Shown: one piece after another, positions 62,122 through 64,000 of the stretch
How the letters are laid out: every line of letters begins with the position of its first letter
Position numbering within the stretch: position 1 is the first letter of the stretch
Assembly (NCBI RefSeq): GCF_030020805.1
Contig: NZ_CP125098.1
Span: 3,867,501-3,931,500 of the forward strand
Direction of reading: 5' to 3'
DNA: 64,000 bases
Source of the DNA: Paenibacillus sp. RC67
GTDB taxonomy: Bacteria; Bacillota; Bacilli; Paenibacillales; NBRC-103111
The notes under the pieces: model-generated
Seen by the model: the letters and a program-made list of their open reading frames with translations, nothing else
Databases searched by the model: none
Told to the model about the DNA's origin: nothing
Position numbers and translations under genes: made by a program

Positions 62122-63438
62122 TTATTTATTGTCATCAAGCACTTGCTGAACCTTTTGCTGAATCTCTTTGGCTCCATCTTCAGGCGTCCGCTTCCCGTCC
62201 ATAATGTCATTTAGGATCGGGCCGGCTGCGGCTCTCCATTCATTCCAAGACGGGTTCTCGTCCAGGGTACCTCCCGCTTCTTCAATACCTTTGGTGTAAG
62301 CCTTCTTGTTCAGCGGCTTGGTCGTGGATTTCTCAAGTTCTGCAAGAGCCGTTTTCTTCACAGGCAAGCTAGTTCCGCTTTCAGAGAGCAAATTCTGTCC
62401 CTCATCGCTTAGATAGTATTTGAGGAACGTCCATGCCGCCTCTTTTACTTCCGGCTTCGACTTTGAGTACATCACCCATTGATTCACCACCATCGGAACA
62501 AAACGCTTGCCGTCCATCCCTTTTGGTATTTTGACCGTATCCCAATCCAGGTCCGGCTTATTCTTATTTAGTGAAACCTGGGTTGCATATTGAAAGAAGG
62601 TCATCGCCGCTTTCCCGTTCTCAAAAAATTTGCCGGTGTTCGCGGCTTCACGAGTAGGGCTGATCTTCAGCTTGTTGATCGTATCGGCCCACGCGGTCAA
62701 TCCTTGGATCGATTTGGGATCGGTAAAATTCGATTTCGTCAAGGTTGCATCCAGGGAAGAACCACCATAAGCCCTCATCCAAGGTAGCCAGCCGAGTGTA
62801 ATATTGTTGCCCGTCTGAAAGCCGAAGATATCGGGCTTCCCATCACCGTTCGTATCCTTCGTCAGCTTCTTGGCAGCCTCGATCATATCGTTGTAGGTCC
62901 AATCGTCTGTTGGCAAAGGCACATTGTTATCTTTAAAAATCTGTTTATTAAAGGCAAGAGCACCGGGATTAATGCCGTGGGGAATGCCGTAAATTTTTCC
63001 ATCCAGCTTGGCAGAGGTCAGTGCACTAACATATTCGTCTGTCTTCAAATCCCGCTTAATAAAAGGCTCCAGATTTTCCGCAACGCCACGTTTGCCGTAC
63101 CCGAGCACAACGGCATTTTCTTGCAGCCAGAGATCCGGAGCATTATTGCCCGCAATACGCGTCACGATTTTGGTAACAAAATCGCCCCAGGGCGTTTCCT
63201 CGATGTCCAGCTTAATATGGGGATACTTGGTTTGAAAGTTGGTGATGATTTGCTTGCTTGTGATATCGTATCCTCCTGGCAGACCAATTTTAACGGTGAC
63301 TTCTTTGGGCGAAGCCGCCATCCCCTCTCCGACTGGTTTCCCACTCGTCGGGGCATCTGTAGACTTGTTGGATGAACAGGCAGTGACCATAAGAGATAGG
63401 GCTGCAATAAGTCCAATTGCCGTTGCCTTTGTGCTCAT
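62122..63438 (-). CDS. Extracellular sugar-binding lipoprotein (family 1)
   Basis: 438 residues. Signal peptide TKATAIGLIAALSLMVTAC ends in lipobox VTAC (Cys about 21). The binding fold has KIGLPGGYDITSKQIITNFQTKYPHIKLDIEET, WGDFVTKIVTRIAGNNAPDLWLQENAV, KRGVAENLEPFIKRD, GKIYGIPHGINPGALAFNKQIF and TKDTNGDGKPDIFG with its calcium-like loop. GGGAGGTCACACTC precedes the ATG. It is first of its trio with the MalF/G-like permeases; likely specific for oligosaccharides released by the beta-helix protein or relatives. Confidence 0.92.
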   Translation of the reverse strand: MSTKATAIGLIAALSLMVTACSSNKSTDAPTSGKPVGEGMAASPKEVTVKIGLPGGYDITSKQIITNFQTKYPHIKLDIEETPWGDFVTKIVTRIAGNNAPDLWLQENAVVLGYGKRGVAENLEPFIKRDLKTDEYVSALTSAKLDGKIYGIPHGINPGALAFNKQIFKDNNVPLPTDDWTYNDMIEAAKKLTKDTNGDGKPDIFGFQTGNNITLGWLPWMRAYGGSSLDATLTKSNFTDPKSIQGLTAWADTINKLKISPTREAANTGKFFENGKAAMTFFQYATQVSLNKNKPDLDWDTVKIPKGMDGKRFVPMVVNQWVMYSKSKPEVKEAAWTFLKYYLSDEGQNLLSESGTSLPVKKTALAELEKSTTKPLNKKAYTKGIEEAGGTLDENPSWNEWRAAAGPILNDIMDGKRTPEDGAKEIQQKVQQVLDDNK

Positions 63439-63480
63439 GAGTGTGACCTCCCTCTAAATACAATTTGAAAATCAAAATAC

Positions 63481-64000
63481 TTACATCTCAGCTTGCAGAA
63501 TTTGACGATCCGCCAGCAGCTGGCTGCGCAGCAAGCCATAATCCAGCTCTTGTAAAGCACATTGATGCTCTAGTGCCAACGCCGCCGCTGTAGCCGCAGA
63601 TTGACCTAGAATCATGAACACAGGCTCCATCCGAATAGAACCATAAGCAATATGAGAGGAAGACAGACATACCGGTACGACAAGGTTCGTACATTCCTCT
63701 CCTTTGGGAATGATCGCTCGATAGGAGATCGGATAAGGACCCTTCGGACTTATTTCCACGTTACCCTCATTGATGCAACGACCCTCTAGCACTAATCGTC
63801 TGCAATTGTGGGAGTCCATAGTATAGGCAGCTAACCCTATGGAATCCTCTACGGTGGAATAATGACGACAATGATGCTCTGTCATTACAACATCAGAGAT
63901 CATGCGTCTTGCCTCGCGAATATAGAGCTGATGAGGCCACCCGCCTGTAGCTTGAAATTCGTCGGCAGGCAAGCCCCATGTCCGAACCTCCGCTCTGATG
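63481..64000 (-). CDS. FAD-dependent oxidoreductase, C-terminal part (truncated by window edge)
   Basis: The frame stops at 63481 and is open to the right edge. [62 protein letters not shown] is the conserved end of the FAD-dependent xanthan-lyase-type oxidoreductase family, including the RxEP and the G-Q-A-A-G-like GQSAATAA nucleotide motif. [18 protein letters not shown] upstream also fits. These proteins lie next to sugar importers in many Paenibacillus loci. The N-terminal FAD-binding GxGxxG motif must lie outside the window. It precedes the receptor gene by 42 bases on the same strand. Confidence 0.85.
   Translation of the reverse strand, partial: IRAEVRTWGLPADEFQATGGWPHQLYIREARRMISDVVMTEHHCRHYSTVEDSIGLAAYTMDSHNCRRLVLEGRCINEGNVEISPKGPYPISYRAIIPKGEECTNLVVPVCLSSSHIAYGSIRMEPVFMILGQSAATAAALALEHQCALQELDYGLLRSQLLADRQILQAEM

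Overview
The window looks like a chromosome segment from a spore-forming Gram-positive of the Paenibacillus type. The evidence is purine-rich Shine-Dalgarno sites, frequent TTG/GTG starts, YheC/YheD and CgeB spore-surface families, a CotA laccase remnant, a ferritin-like protein, and Lpl-type sugar ABC importers next to an AraC regulator with a membrane sensor. No rRNA or tRNA gene was seen. The assignment rests on gene families and style, not on a marker gene.

Layout. (1) 1-11.2 kb: a surface-glycan locus with a GT4 glycosyltransferase, a UDP-sugar dehydrogenase, an SDR epimerase plus a wrecked copy of it, a second GT4 with a very basic tail, and two GT2/GT-D pairs. (2) 11.2-28.6 kb: an accessory region full of debris. 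It holds IS66, IS3, CotA and FMN-reductase remnants, a lone hisB with its own promoter and terminator, and a frameshifted tyrosine recombinase. Intact genes in between encode a TMEM175-like channel, an isochorismatase-like hydrolase, a GNAT protein, a ferritin-like protein, an ApbE/heme-b membrane operon and an HsmA-like protein. Immunity-type genes, one broken, lie at its right end. (3) 28.7-40.3 kb: a compact spore-surface cluster with three YheC/YheD ATP-grasp proteins, three CgeB-like glycosyltransferases, three NodB-fold proteins (one with an altered active site), a GT2, a SleB-like hydrolase and a short Mur-ligase-like enzyme. (4) 40.3-50.1 kb: a second accessory region with a Cof phosphatase, a complete IS3-family element with a 3-bp duplication, a frameshifted IS110-family transposase, a frameshifted hypothetical gene, remnants of a conjugative element, a group II intron trace and an ASCH protein. 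(5) 50.2-64 kb: a minus-strand carbohydrate-uptake region with two ABC importers, a sensor/AraC regulator, a Tat-exported beta-helix protein, an all-helical lyase-like protein and a truncated FAD-dependent oxidoreductase.

How the genes work together. Regions 1 and 3 are both glycan-making and rich in Lys/Arg. Region 3 in particular combines ATP-dependent ligases, glycosyltransferases and deacetylases, which suggests assembly and tailoring of a spore coat or crust polymer. Region 5 would bind, import and sense oligosaccharides released by the exported beta-helix protein and related enzymes.

The most unusual signals are the ATP-grasp plus Mur-ligase spore cluster, a dispersed repeat family tied to tyrosine-recombinase remnants, a family of TTCTTGTC-armed hairpins, and an ApbE/heme-b operon without an obvious flavinylated partner. 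Many genes here carry a single frameshift, so either real decay or sequence errors in this assembly must be kept in mind.
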